Source: Sophora flavescens | Lineage: Eukaryota; Streptophyta; Magnoliopsida; Fabales; Fabaceae | Assembly: GCA_030762895.1 (NCBI GenBank) | Contig: CM061063.1 | Location: 78,489,836 to 78,553,835, forward strand | Length of the DNA: 64,000 bases | Direction of reading: 5' to 3' | Shown: positions 35,861 to 47,544 of the stretch, one piece after another | How positions within the stretch are numbered: the stretch's first letter is position 1 | Layout: each line of letters begins with the position of its first letter | Notes under the pieces: model-generated | The model's database searches: none | The model's input: only the letters and a program-made list of their open reading frames with translations | Told to the model about the DNA's origin: nothing | Translations under genes and position numbers: made by a program

Positions 35861-37562
35861 AAAAAGTTAAACAAAGAACCTAAAAAGGTTTATCAAGTTA
35901 AATTCGACCAAGCTAAAGTCGAAATGCCGGACCAAAGTGGCCGACCAAGCTAAAATCGAAAGGCCGAACCTAAAAAAGTAAGCAAGAAAAACATGAAATA
36001 GTTAACTATGATAGGGCCGAGCTCAAAAAACTCACAAGGCCAAATTAAAACACCAAGCATAAAAGGTGAGTAAGAACTTAGGAAAGTTAATCGAGTAAAT
36101 CCAAATGCCGGGTTAAATACCATAAGTATGAAGTCTTTATCATTCATAAAGTAAAAGTACATAGGGCATGGCCAAGAGTACAAAATATCTTAAAAATTTG
36201 CTGAGTTACTCATGGGCATTCCCATAAGCAAAAACCCCATCAAGGTTGGAACCACTAGTGTCTTCAGCTTGTGATAGAGCAATCGAGGATGGATCGAGCA
36301 TGACCACTTCAGTTCCCCTGTTCTCCTTCTCTCCCACAACCTGCTCTTAATTATTCTCCTCTTCCTCATCATCGAGCTCGAACAAAGGAACCGTTATGCC
36401 ATCTTTATTAAAATCCTTGTCCACACCGATTCTCGAAAGATCAGGATCAGGAAGAAAGCGCTAGATTTGTTTCATAGCACGCGAAAACCCAGAAACGCGC
36501 TCCCTTATAATCTGGGCTTCAACTTCCTTCAACTCGAACTGGAGCTTGCAATTAGCCTTTTTCCTAGTAGCAAGAAACTGTTGAAGATTGTCAACGGAAA
36601 GCTTTAATGCCTTGGCAGCCCTCTAAAAGTCAATCCTTTCATTTTAAAGAGCTCGGATTGAGGAGAGGAGTTGGTCTTCTCAAGCTCAGTATTTCGAGTT
36701 TTCAAATTGCCCAATTAGCCGAACCAGCTCTTCACACTTTGCCACGACTTTTTCAAGCTCATCCCCAGTCCACAAAGTCCGGGCAGCTTCCGCCTTCATG
36801 CTTTCCATTATTAGAAAGCTCGTGGCTCGAAACACGGGTAAGGGAGGAGACACAGAGAGCACAAGCGACCACGGATTTCATGCTCGTGTCAGGCCCCTAT
36901 TATAGTAAAAGTCGAGCATATGCTGGCTTAATAACTTGAGAATCTACTAAAGGGCCCGAAGCTAAAATTGTCTAGCCAAGAACAAAGGGCAGAATCCCAA
37001 AAAGCCGAGGTCGAGCTATGCTCCCTTGCACTACGCACTGTAAAAGTCGAGGTCGAGCAATGCTTCCTCCCTTGCACTAAAATCCTAGACCGAGCACAAC
37101 ACCTTCGCACCAAGTTAATGTCCACAGCAGATCATGCACCCAAGATTCGAAGGAAATCCTGGTAGTGTTCGACCCAATAAACTGGAATCCCAAGTAAGAC
37201 TTGGCTCCGAATGAAAATCCGAGCAATGCTCGATCAAGTAAGTCGACAACCCAAGAAAGACTTGGTTCTACAAAAAAAACAAATTTCCGAGTAACGCTCC
37301 CGAATCATAATCCAAAAGTCCTCAGCACCAAAAAGTGTGTTAAGATATGCGGATTGCCCGTTAAGCTCTTTCACTTATTTCAAGCTCGGAGCTTGGGGGG
37401 CTTATAGGGATAAAGGAAGGGTATTCTCAGAGATTACAGAGAAAGGATATATCTTAGCCTATAGCTCGATTGTTATTATGAAGAACTCGCATGAAAACTA
37501 TTTTCTCATACAAATTGGAGAAGATATTTAGAAAGTTTATTTTGAGACACACCTTCAAGATC

Positions 37563-37905
37563 ATATAAATAATGACATTCAAGGTCAAGCTTCAAGTTAG
37601 TGGGTATTTCAAAATCCACCAGTTGAAAGGGTTAAGAGCTACTCGAATGAAAGGTTCAGAGCTCTCAAAAGCTTCAAAGACCGAGCTACATTCGGAAAAA
37701 GGTGAGTCAAGTTCAAACTCTCAAGATAACCATATAAATAACGACATTCAAGGCCAAGCTTCAAGTTAGTGGGTATTTCAAAATCCACCAGATGAAAGGG
37801 TTAAGAGCTACTCGAATGAAAGGTTCAGAGCTCTCAAAAAGCTTCAAAGACCGAGCTACATTCGGAAAAAGGTGAGTCAAGTTCAAACTCTCAAGATAAC
37901 CATCT
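37563..37905 (+). repeat. ~170-bp direct duplication in element B
   Basis: Two adjacent copies beginning CATATAAATAA and ending CTCAAGATAAC, nearly identical. Confidence 0.85.
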
Positions 37906-38454
37906 TGAAGGCATAAAAAATTTCAGTTGAAATACAAGCCTGAGGTAAAGTCCTAATGACCGAGTTTGAGCTTGACTATCCAACAGATCGATTCGAGCCC
38001 GAATCATTGATAAGTTGAATCTCAGCTACCAGCTTCTAAACTTGTCTTAATAAAGGTAAGATTGAAGTATCTTCTGTTCAGAACATGTTACTGGCCGAGA
38101 TGTGAACCTCAACCACTAAACTCGAGTACTGCCTGAGATGTGAAACTCGACCACCGAGCTTGATTAGTCGAAGTAAGAGGATCCATGCAAATCCAGTGCT
38201 TTATCAACACTAAGGACAAGCTCAGCTTCTTTCATAAAGCTCTTTCGCTTATTCTGAGCTCAAAGCTTGGGGAGATTATATACTGATCGAGATGTTAAAC
38301 TCGGCCACCGAGCCTGCCAAACTAAAATATTGGACGAGAAATAAAGCTAGATCACCAAACCCAAACAATCAAAGGGAAATGATTACTAGACTCGCCCACC
38401 GAGCCCGTTGAACTTAAGAATTGGCCGAAATGTAAAGCTCGGCAACTTGAAACG

Positions 38455-38790
38455 TGAAGCTCGGGCTCCCTACTCGGTTGAGCTCCAGCTCTCGACTACT
38501 GGTTCGAGCTCAGGCTCCCTACTGGGTTGAGCTCCGGCTCCCGACCACTCGGTTGAGCTCCGGCTCCCGACTACTGGGTCAAGCTCCAAGCTCCCTACGC
38601 AGTTGAGCTCCGGCTCCCGACTACTGGTTTGAGCTCCGGCTCCCGACCACTCGGTTGAGCTCCGGCTCCCGACTACTGGTTTGAGCTCCTGCTCCTGGCT
38701 CTCCGCTCAGTTGAGCTCCGGCTCCCGACCACTCGGTTGAACTCCGGCTCCCGACCACTCGGTTGAGCTCCGTCTCTCGACTTATCATTT
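38455..38790 (+). repeat. Short GC-rich tandem array in element B
   Basis: About ten copies of a 25-30-bp unit, TTGAGCTCCGGCTCCCGAC followed by CACTCGG or TACTGG. Confidence 0.85.
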
Positions 38791-39196
38791 GAGCACGCAA
38801 CTACAGTACAAGCCTCGGAAATGATGCCGTGAAGGCCACGCGTCACACAGAGTAACGTCTCTTTTCCATCTCGGGAACCGAGAAAGTATGGCCTCAACAC
38901 GAAACTCAGGTGATCACCTCCACCTCGGCTAGCCTCGGTTCCTTCGAAAAAAGCTTCCACACAATCAGCTTGGGGGCTTGTGTATGAGCCGAGACATAGA
39001 CCTCGGTACCTTGAAGCGTCAAGCTCGGTCACCCGAGCTGCTCACCGAGTTGGAGGATATGTATATATATATACCTGTGTGTGTGTACGAAGTATGAAGC
39101 TCGGTCAATCACCTCGTCGAGCTTAAAGACCAAAAGATGAAACCAAATTCCTAATCTCGGCTAATGTCATGAAAGCTTCCACGCTTTACTAGCTCA

Positions 39197-39212
39197 AAGC
39201 TTGGGGGGCTTG
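39197..39212 (+). promoter_or_regulatory. Element B polypurine tract
   Basis: AAGCTTGGGGGGCTTG directly before the 3' LTR start TGTACTGG. It matches the tract of element A. Confidence 0.75.
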
Positions 39213-39945
39213 TGTACTGGCCGAAGATTGAAACCCGACCACCGAGCTTGAATACCCGGCCCAATCCGAAAATTAAGGATAAGAAGTTAATATCACCTTT
39301 AATTATCCTGATATTATCTGAAATAACCGTATCCGGTTAAAAGAGATAATATCCCTTAAATAAAGGGATAAGATATTGATATTATCCTTAAATAAATCCT
39401 GATATTATCTGAAATAACCTTATCTGGTTAAAAGAGATAATATCCCTTAAATTAAGGGATAAGATATTGATATTATCCTTAAATAAATCCTGATATTATC
39501 TGAAATAACCTTATCTGGTTAAAAGAGAATATCCCTTAAATTAAGGAAATCACATCTCAAAAGGGATTTAAGAGATAAAAGTAGATAAATCCATATCTCT
39601 AAAAGATATGGGAATCCTATTATAAAAGGAAGAGAACCCATGAGAGAAACTCACTTTCACCAACCCCGGGAACTCTCCCTTAAGCGTATTAGAGGACTAG
39701 CTCGACCAAGAGACTATTGAACAGTCCTTGCTCGCTTGTACCCATCGGATACAAAATTAGGGGATCGAGATCACCGTATGGGCAAGGGTTGAACCTAGAA
39801 CTACGTCTGGCTTTGATTCCCATTGAGATACGTAGGACCGAAATCTTACATTCTGTCAAGCCAAAGTCTAAAACAACCCCCATTGTTCACTCTTGGTTTG
39901 ACGTTCTACGGCAAGATTCCAGGAAGACGGATCTCGGCTGGAACA
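39213..39945 (+). repeat. Element B 3' LTR
   Basis: 733-bp copy of the left LTR, with a 2-bp gap inside one of the GAGATAATATCCC motifs. It is followed by a second primer site and leader instead of flanking DNA. Confidence 0.9.
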
Positions 39946-40064
39946 TTTGGCGCCCACCGTGGGGCCAAGTAAAACTTTGCCCCGACCACTCAATCAAAGA
40001 CCATCAGCCACCGTGCTACCATGGGCACCAGACACACTACAACACTCACAATGAGCACCTCCAA
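39946..40064 (+). repeat. Second copy of the element B primer site and leader, after the 3' LTR
   Basis: Essentially identical to 33641-33759, ending at GAGCACCTCCAA, the same base at which the captured RING segment begins in the left copy. Confidence 0.85.
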
Positions 40065-42141
40065 AAGAACAATGGTCAACATCATGACGGCACATCATCC
40101 AAAACTCCCGGAACGATGATCAACACAAAACATGGCATATTGCCCATCAAGGCACAGTGGTCAACGCGAGACATGGCACATTGTCCAAACATTTTGGTAC
40201 AATGCTCAACACGATAAATGGAACATTTTGTCCATAAAAACACATTGCTCGTTAGGGTACAATGATCAAATTTACATGACGCATTGTCTGTCAAGGTACA
40301 ATGATCACCGCGATAAATGGAATATTTATCCATAAAAACACATTGTCCATTAAGACGCAATGGAAAGTCGTGTCATGAATACCTTGTCCGTCAAGATATC
40401 ATGAAAAATCAAGTAGGCACGTCTGCCCAGTAATACATATAAAACATTTTGTTCTGTAAAATAAAAGTTCAAAACCAAAACCTCCGTAACTTATTCAGTT
40501 ATCGGAAATAACACTGTTGAGTAACACTCATTTACAGAAAATCCTTTTCGGTTTGAAATTCATTTATAAATCATCAAATCACAGAGAAATTCATTTTACT
40601 CTGAAAATCTTTTTCCGTAAAACTTTAATTCTTGATAAATAAGTAATCTAAAACTAAATTCATATGTGAATGATTACTGCTGTTTTTACGAATGCTTCCC
40701 GTAAATATTTTCGAAATTAACCGTCGTTTAGCATTTTAAAAGCGTTTTAAGTCGAAATTTGACTTTTTCTCTTAAAATAATTTTCTCAATATAATAATTA
40801 AGTTATTTTCTAAAAATAAATTTTTATATTATTTTAGAATTTCTCACGTAAAAATTAGCAATGCTAAAATAATTTCACGGTTACGTCCTCACTGTGACTC
40901 AAAGATCACTCATACACCGTTAAATCATTAAAACAATAGTATTTCAACTATTTATCATTACCATCAAATCTAATATTTAAATGATATTATATCTCAATAT
41001 TTCTCAATTAAATATCGGATATTCTTCATGAAACTTTTATCTGATTAATTAAATGAGCACTGACCACTGTCAGTCTTCTCAATCAACAATCCACATCATC
41101 AAATATTTCACATCAACGTTATAGCGGATAATACAGTTCATATCATGTATTTAAAACATATTATAACGCATAACTGCAGATAATCAAACGCAAATATAAT
41201 AACAGCTTAACACGGAATTAAACAACCACCACGAATCTCAATCAAATATTACAAATCATACAATAAATCACACATATAATTATCGGGAAAAATCCCTCAG
41301 GTAAGCTCCCCTTACCTCTTAAAGATTCCAAATTTCTTTTCACGAATTGTTCTCTGATTCGAACTTGGTTTCCTCCACAAAATTCACAATGACAAACAAT
41401 ACTTGTCCTCTTGAAGATTGAAGAAAAGCAACTGAAATGATCAAATCCAAGCAAAGATCAAAGGTTAAGCTTATGTGTTCTAAGTGTTTATGTTGCAAAA
41501 GTGAAATAGGAAATAAAAGAAGTGTGGGAGGGTGTATTTATAGGGTGTGGACTGCGCACATGAGGGGTCAAGGAGCAAGGGAGTTTGTCACTTAAGGACC
41601 AAGGCACAAATATTTTGAAGGACCATTTTGCAAAATTCTAAAAGCTTAAGGACCAATTTGCAATTTCCTCTAAGTTAGTCATGATGATTCATGACTCCAT
41701 TCATGACATCACCCACATGGGTTTGTCTCATGTGACTCATTGGTATTATCCGTTAGCAGTTCCCGAAAATCCCGTATTCAGCTTCGTTGTTTCCCCGATT
41801 TCGTATAACGCCCGCATAATATATATATTATTTCACTTTTTAATTGAAAAATTTTAAAATAGCCAAAGTTGTTGGAAACTCCATAAAAACCCTAACTATT
41901 TCGTTCACGAGTCAAAATTAGGTCTTTTGAACAGTAAAATCTTACTGTCAGTGAAAACGCAGACCGGGTTCCGTCTGAATTTTCAACCCAAAATTTAACC
42001 GTAACTCTCTACGATAAAGTAGAGTATAAATATTACTTTGGTTTATCCAAAATCATTTTCTAAGTCGTAGATAAAAATATAAACGTTTAATTATATTTAT
42101 ATCGATCTTAGAAAGCAGAAAAATTAGGGTGTTACATAATG

Positions 42142-43450
42142 GAGGCAGTCAATCAATATACAGCTGGGATACGTTAACAAAAATTGATTAAAAAAATATG
42201 TAGAATACTTGTAAATAAATTGGGTCAATCCTTCTATTTTTATCAATTCTTCACAAACTAAATTCATTTTATTATCACAATTGGCTTCACGCTCGGGGTG
42301 CAACCAAGTTATTAATAATATTTGCACCTCTCTAAAAAATAGCACTAAATTAGTTAATCTCCTCAACGACCATTTAAACTAAGAAACTTTTAGTTGTAGG
42401 TTGGATTTTGGTGACATTGTGAGATGGTACCAACAACTTCTTGGTTCATTGGTTACCATAAGCAACAAGGTTCACTCCATCTCTTCCATTCGCTGCATCG
42501 TTAGAACCCGTAAGATCTACATAAAAAAATGCATATCATCAGATTGAAGACAGGTTTTAAAATAAAAAATTGTTTAAAGAAGAAAGATGACATTTCTTAT
42601 CATTCTTCTTTGCAATTTTTCCCTAAGGTGATTGATAGTGGCGATGACAATTGCTAGAACAGCAATAGTTCCAGCTAAGGGAAGAAGACTTCCACCTTTC
42701 TTGTTCTGTTTGGTCATTTTCTCACAGCTTCCTTCATTACCTATTATTCTCATTTTTCATGCTCCTTTGTCATTCTCATGGCCAAAGATAAGTCAACAAT
42801 ATGTGTGGTGGGCTTTGCAGCAGAGGAAGCCATTGTTGAAGAGAGTGTTGAGGCACAATGAGGTTTTTGGAGGATATGGAGAAGTTTGAGAATGTAAAGA
42901 GTTGCTCCCAGAATGTGAAGATGAAGAAGGAAGTGAAGTTAGAAGAGGTTTATTTATTATTATAGGTTTGTTCCAGCGGGGAAAAACCTTGGAAATTAAA
43001 AACTGTTTGACACAAAAACAATTTTGTCTATGTCGCTTTCAACTTTATAACATGTAAGGATATAAGTAATATGGGTTTAATTTCACAAAAATATATGGGC
43101 ATTATTTAATATCATTAATGTAAGTACTTGTATGCGACACGCACAGGTGCTTATCATATAAATATATTTTTTAAAGTTTTAAAATAATTTTAAGAAAAAG
43201 AGGACGAATCAGAATATGTATCAAAATATAAATATGGATGTATCGGTTAAATTAATATCAATGTATAAAATGACAACATTAGGAACCAAATCCATCATCT
43301 ATTTTCTATTGATGTTATTTTCTAACCAAACAAATTTTTTATCTGATATTGTTTCAATACATACATTTGTGACTTCATCTATGCTTGATATTTGCATACC
43401 ACTTACTGCTGCAGTTTCAAGATATCGGACTCCTAGACTATGGTTGCAAT
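42142..43450. other. Intergenic, nothing firmly recognised
   Basis: AT-rich. The minus strand at about 42840-42600 has a short hydrophobic stretch (LLPLAGTIAVLAIVIATI) that could be a decayed membrane-protein fragment. No full gene. Confidence 0.35.
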
Positions 43451-43451
43451 T

Positions 43452-44075
43452 TTAAAAATTCTTACCCATTTCAAAAGCAATATTTTGAAATATAGCCTGT
43501 AAAAGTATGCTTATAACTCCTTCAGATATGTCCATTTTCAATTTCTCGTCATTATTACTTCTCAAGTCTATAGCTTTTCCACATATCCATATTTTAGCAA
43601 CCACCATATGGTTAGTGGTCAATGTCCCTGTCTTGCCTACATAAATACAACTGGTTGAACCCATTGCCTCACATACAGAAAGATGCTTTAATAGTGCCCT
43701 GCCATTCATTAATTTTTCACAGCAAAAGCAAGGTTGAGTGTCACAACCAATGATGAGCCTTCACGAACTGCAACAACAACCATGACTACAAAAATAGCAA
43801 AGTAGTTGAGTAGCTTCATTGCATCATTTGAAGACTAATTATTAAACTCAACATGAAGTGCTTTCTACACCACAAGACTTACTGTTAGCACAACAAATGT
43901 TAGTAGAGAAAATGTCAAACCAACATTGTCAACAATTGTAACAAGTCCATTCAATTTCACCTGTAATGGGGTTTCCTCCTCTCCTACCTTGTCAAGAACT
44001 TCACCAAACTTTATCCATATGATCCTCATGCCAACAATTATCACTAATAGGGGTGTTCGCGAAATGGATTGGATC
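43452..44075 (-). pseudogene. Autoinhibited Ca2+-ATPase (ACA, P2B) pseudogene fragment
   Basis: Minus-strand frames at 44075-43740 read ETPLQVKLNGL, then a TM-like LTFSLLTFVVLTV, then SSNDAMKLLNYFAI and VVAVREG. They continue at 43709-43452 as NGRALLKHLSVCEAMGS, KTGTLTTNHMVV and ISEGVISILLQAIFQN. This is the stretch from the membrane domain through the phosphorylation site of plant ACA-type Ca2+ pumps. The catalytic CTDKTGT motif is altered: the position of the phosphorylated Asp is Gly (YVGKTGT). Stops and frameshifts separate the two parts, no intron is seen, and the rest of the pump is absent. It is non-functional. Confidence 0.85.
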
Positions 44076-44159
44076 GGTTTTGAGCCAAAAAACCATTTGA
44101 TTCAATGATACAAACATCATGTGGTTTGGATTGGATTAGATGACATAATTAAAAAACAG

Positions 44160-45409
44160 TTTCGTTATTTGTACAACACAAATGAGACAACATTTGTGCA
44201 ACATACTCACATTTCAATACGTATTCCTACATCACCTAAAATTACATGATACTTTGATACTCTCCATACTCACATGCATTACGATTGTCTCGCACTCTCA
44301 TATGTTATCCATAGTTGTCTAAAAGATGTTTTCTTAACTTAGTCCCATTATTTGTACAACATAAATGATACAACATTTGTACAACACACTCACATTTCAA
44401 TACATATTCCTACATCACCTCAAAATACAAGATATTTTGATACTAATCCACACTCATGTATATACGATTATCACGTACTCTCATATGTTGTCCATAGTTG
44501 TCCAAAAAATGTTTTCCAGCTCCAAACATGTTATTTGTACAACACAAATGAAACAATATTTGTACAACACACTCATATTTCAATACGTATTCCTACATCA
44601 CCTTAAAATACATGATACTTTGACACCATTCTCACATGCATCTACGATTGTCCCGTATTCTCATATGTTGTCCATAGTTGTTGTCCGAAAGATGTATTCT
44701 TAACTCAATCTCATTATTTGTACATAATATATAAATAATACGACATTTGTACAACACGTTTACATTTCAATACGTATTCCTACATCACAATAAAATACAC
44801 GATACTAAGATACTCTCGATACTCACATTTATCTACGGTTGTTCTGTACTCTCATATGTTGTCCAAAAACGTTTTCCCAATTCAGTCACCTTATTTGTAA
44901 AACATAAATGATAAATGATACAACATTTGTACAACACACTCACATTTCAATACGAATTTCTATATCACCTCAAAATACAAGATACTTTGATACTCTCCCA
45001 CACTCGTGTATCTATTGTTATCTCGTACTCCCACATGTTGTCCATAATTGTTGTCCAAAAAACATTTTCCTAACTCAGTCTCGTTATTTGTACAATACAA
45101 ATGAGACAAATTTAGACAACACACTCACATTTCAATACATATTCCCACATCACCATAAAATACACGATACTTTGATACTCTACATACTCACATGCATCTA
45201 CGATTGTCCCGTAATCTCATATGTTGTCCATAGTAGTTGTCCAAAAATGTTTTCCTAACTCAGTCCCATATTTTGTACATTATAAATGATATAATATTTG
45301 TACAACACACTCATATTTGAATATGTATTCTTACGTCACGTCAAAATACAAGATTCCTTGATACTCTCTCACACTCATGTATCTACAGTTGTCCCATACT
45401 CCCATATGC
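44160..45409. repeat. ~185-bp tandem repeat array, about seven units
   Basis: Units start near 44164, 44347, 44531, 44714, 44891, 45083 and 45268 with TTATTTGTACAACA-like sequence. Each contains ACACTCACATTTCAATACG, CCTACATCACC and TCATATGTTGTCCATAG. Divergence between units is moderate. Short frames across it are not genes. It is preceded by GGGGTGTTCGCG...GGATCGGTTTTGAGCC (44050-44090), a motif often found at the edge of dispersed plant repeats. Confidence 0.9.
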
Positions 45410-46520
45410 CACTACTAAAAGTGTTGAAATTAGTGACAAAATATAGCAACGACAACATATCCGTCGCAAAATGTGACAAATTGTGTTATGATTTACAATA
45501 TCTATTTGATAAGCCTCTGGCTCGACTAGTTTTATAACTAGTAAGACCATGGCTTTTGCATTAATTACTCGAGTGTAATCTCGTTTTCGCCCAAATTTGG
45601 ATTTAATTGTCCTCAAGCAACATTTTGAGTTTATTAAGTAGTTTAGGACATTTTAGTTAATTTTGAGTCAAATAAAGCATTCACTGCTATTTCATGTTTT
45701 CAAGTCAATAAGAAGAGCAAAAGGGGAAGGACTCTTAAAGCAGAAGCCATCACGACCAGGCCGTCACACTGATCACGGCCGTGATGAGCTACCCATGAAG
45801 ATCAGAGAGCATCACGGTCCAGTCGTGATGACCATCACGGGCGTGATAAGAAGACCCTGGAAGTCAGAAAGTATCACGGCCCAGCCGTGATACCCATCAC
45901 GGGCGTGATGGGTGAACCCTGAAGAACAGAATTGATCACGGCCTAGCCGTGATGGAGGTCACGGCCGTGACAGATCAGCACCAAAAGTCAGAAACCATCA
46001 AAAAACAGCAGATTAATCGTTTCAACTTTTTGATAATCAATTAATTGCATTGTTTTCTTAATCAACTCTTTTCTCATTCAATCTCAATCCCCCCCCCCCT
46101 CAAATCCGATTTGTAGGTTAATAACAATCCAAGAGTCCTTGAGATACGATACTCGAGTTGTCGTGCCCTAACTGCAGTTTTTAAACCACTCATTCTTTTT
46201 GACCCGTGTGCGACAGCATGTCACTAATTATTTACTATTTTGCGACAGATTTAATGACAAAATATTTTCTAGCCGAAAATCTCGTCTCATAATTATTTCT
46301 TTGACATTAATGATGGAATTAGCGACAAGAAATATTATCGTGAGGCACCGCGTCGCTAAATTCGTCATTGATGTTTTGATTTGAATTTACCACGAATTTA
46401 CCAATGGATATATGATGTCGCTGAATATTCGTCACTAAATTCGTCGCTGGTATTCTATGTGAAAATCCATAACTCAAAAATTTGTCGCTAATTCCGTCAT
46501 TGAAGTGTAAATTTAAATAA
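45410..46520. mobile_element. CACTA-type terminus and subterminal region, interrupted by an Athila-type LTR
   Basis: CACTACTAAAAGTG at 45410 fits a CACTA terminus. The following sequence and 46210-46520 share motifs of the kind GTGACAAA, GCGACA and TCGTCGCTAAATTCGTC, the subterminal repeat style of non-autonomous CACTA elements. The LTR at 45507 splits it. The opposite terminus was not found. Confidence 0.45.
45507..46190 (+). mobile_element. Athila-type LTR or LTR fragment (element G)
   Basis: TGATAAGCCTCTGGCTCGAC and the next ~100 bp, including TAATCTCGTTTTCGCCCAAAT, match the LTR start of element D (minus strand of 59544-59440). The middle is rich in inverted motifs such as ATCACGGCCGTGAT (45770-45970). 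The 3' boundary is uncertain and no clean target duplication was found. Confidence 0.6.
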
Positions 46521-46949
46521 TTTTAAAAGGATATTATTAATATATTTTAAAAAATTAATGAATATATTAAATTGTTAATAATTTATTTACTTGCAGTTAT
46601 TTTTAGTGATTATTCTGTTTTCTTTCACTAATAATTTTCTTTTCTTTTCTAAATCTACTAAAATTAAGAAAAATATCAGTTAAGGCTCTTTCAATCTAAG
46701 TTCAACTATAACAAACAAGTAACATTTTTCTCCTACTCCTCAGTAACCAGTTGAATCAACTCTATAGCAGATACTAGAGAGCTAAATGTACCAATCATGA
46801 GAACAGGTTAGATAATATGTTAACAAATATCTACAAAACGAAAGATAAACAACACAAAAGAGTACCTACAAACTATATTCAACTATCCAAATAAAACTAC
46901 TTTCAGTTTTAGCCACAATTCGAACCAACCAGCCACAAAACCAAACCTC

Positions 46950-47480
46950 GTTTAGTTCTCATTGTGCAACTTCTCCCAGTTTCTTATGTCACAGCTCAGC
47001 TGAGCTCCTTCAGCTATTTATCACGAGTTCCAATTGTTTCCTCTGCAGAATCTAGCTTCAAAGACAAACCATCCAGTTATTTGTTCAATTCATCTATATT
47101 TTCGTCTTGCTCTAGATCAGCCAACATCTGTAATAACTCACTAACATCGTCACAACATTTCTGAGTAGACTCAAATTCTTTCAAGAGTTTTTCATGTTTC
47201 TTATACTTCACCTTCAACATTGCAATATCAAGCAATGCATTAGCAGCTCTTCTTTCACTGCTTTGATGTTATCTGAGGATCTCTTAATATCAGCATTCAC
47301 AATTTCGAATTCGGTCTTCAGCGAATTGGGTTCTCTCACCAACATCAACATCTTTGTGGTGATTTTAAAAGATGGCTTCGGCTTCTGTACGTAATACGGG
47401 GCAAAGGAAAATCCAGGTGTTTTTTTTCCTTCTTCCGCTTTGAAGGCATTTTTGTGAATATCGTTCTCCCCCACGCTACT
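46950..47480 (-). pseudogene. Coiled-coil protein pseudogene fragment
   Basis: The minus strand reads through ANALLDIAMLKVKYKKHEKLL, CCDDVSELLQMLADLEQDEN and LDGLSLKLDSAEETIGTRDK with a few stops and one frameshift, preceded by KTPGFSFAPYYVQKPKPSF. Composition is K/E/L-rich with heptad spacing, so it was once a coiled-coil protein. I do not recognise the family. Confidence 0.5.
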
Positions 47481-47544
47481 GTGGTCTCTCTCTTCGAGTC
47501 ACAATTCGCTAGACGACAATTTGTACAATGCGAGAGCCGCCATC

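Larger units (their letters stand above)
34690..39196 (+). other. Non-coding interior of element B built from GC-rich repeats
   Basis: GAGCTCGGCC-type sequence without a gag or pol domain. Sub-repeats include ~65-bp units (about six) at 35461-35860, a ~170-bp direct duplication at 37563-37905, and ~25-30-bp GAGCTCCGGCTCCCGAC units at 38455-38790. Polypurine/LTR-start-like seams occur at about 37388, 38262 and 38966. Confidence 0.7.
32906..40064 (+). mobile_element. Element B: non-autonomous LTR retrotransposon carrying a captured RING-H2 gene
   Basis: LTRs lie at 32906-33640 and 39213-39945 (735 and 733 bp, about ten substitutions and one 2-bp gap by eye). A primer site follows the left LTR and a polypurine tract precedes the right one, so the element reads plus. 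There is no gag or pol. The interior holds a captured RING-H2 gene, several tandem arrays and multiple internal polypurine/LTR-start seams. After the right LTR the primer site and 119 bp of leader occur again (39946-40064), so the right end is not a simple LTR end and no target duplication is present. The R-U5 part of the LTR is related to element A, making the two sister families. Confidence 0.85.
32003..42136 (-). mobile_element. Element E: ~3-kb solo LTR of the chromovirus C family, split by element B
   Basis: The outer ends TGTAACACCC (32003) and GGGTGTTACA (to 42136) form the classic LTR terminal inverted repeat. The flanks TAATG (31998-32002) and TAATG (42137-42141) are a perfect 5-bp target duplication. 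Removing element B leaves ~3.0 kb (32003-32905 plus 40065-42136). The right part (41760-42110) closely resembles 53530-53800, the LTR of chromovirus C, including GTCAGTGAAAACGCAGACC. No internal domain remains, so this is a solo LTR produced by LTR-LTR recombination, later hit by element B. Orientation is inferred from the match to C. Confidence 0.8.

Noticed and set aside
31040..43170. CTAGATTGTGACCCGCGCG at 31050 and a GCGACACGCAC motif near 43130 as ends of one large Helitron-like element
   Set aside because: No TC start, CTRR end with hairpin, or Rep/helicase sequence could be shown.
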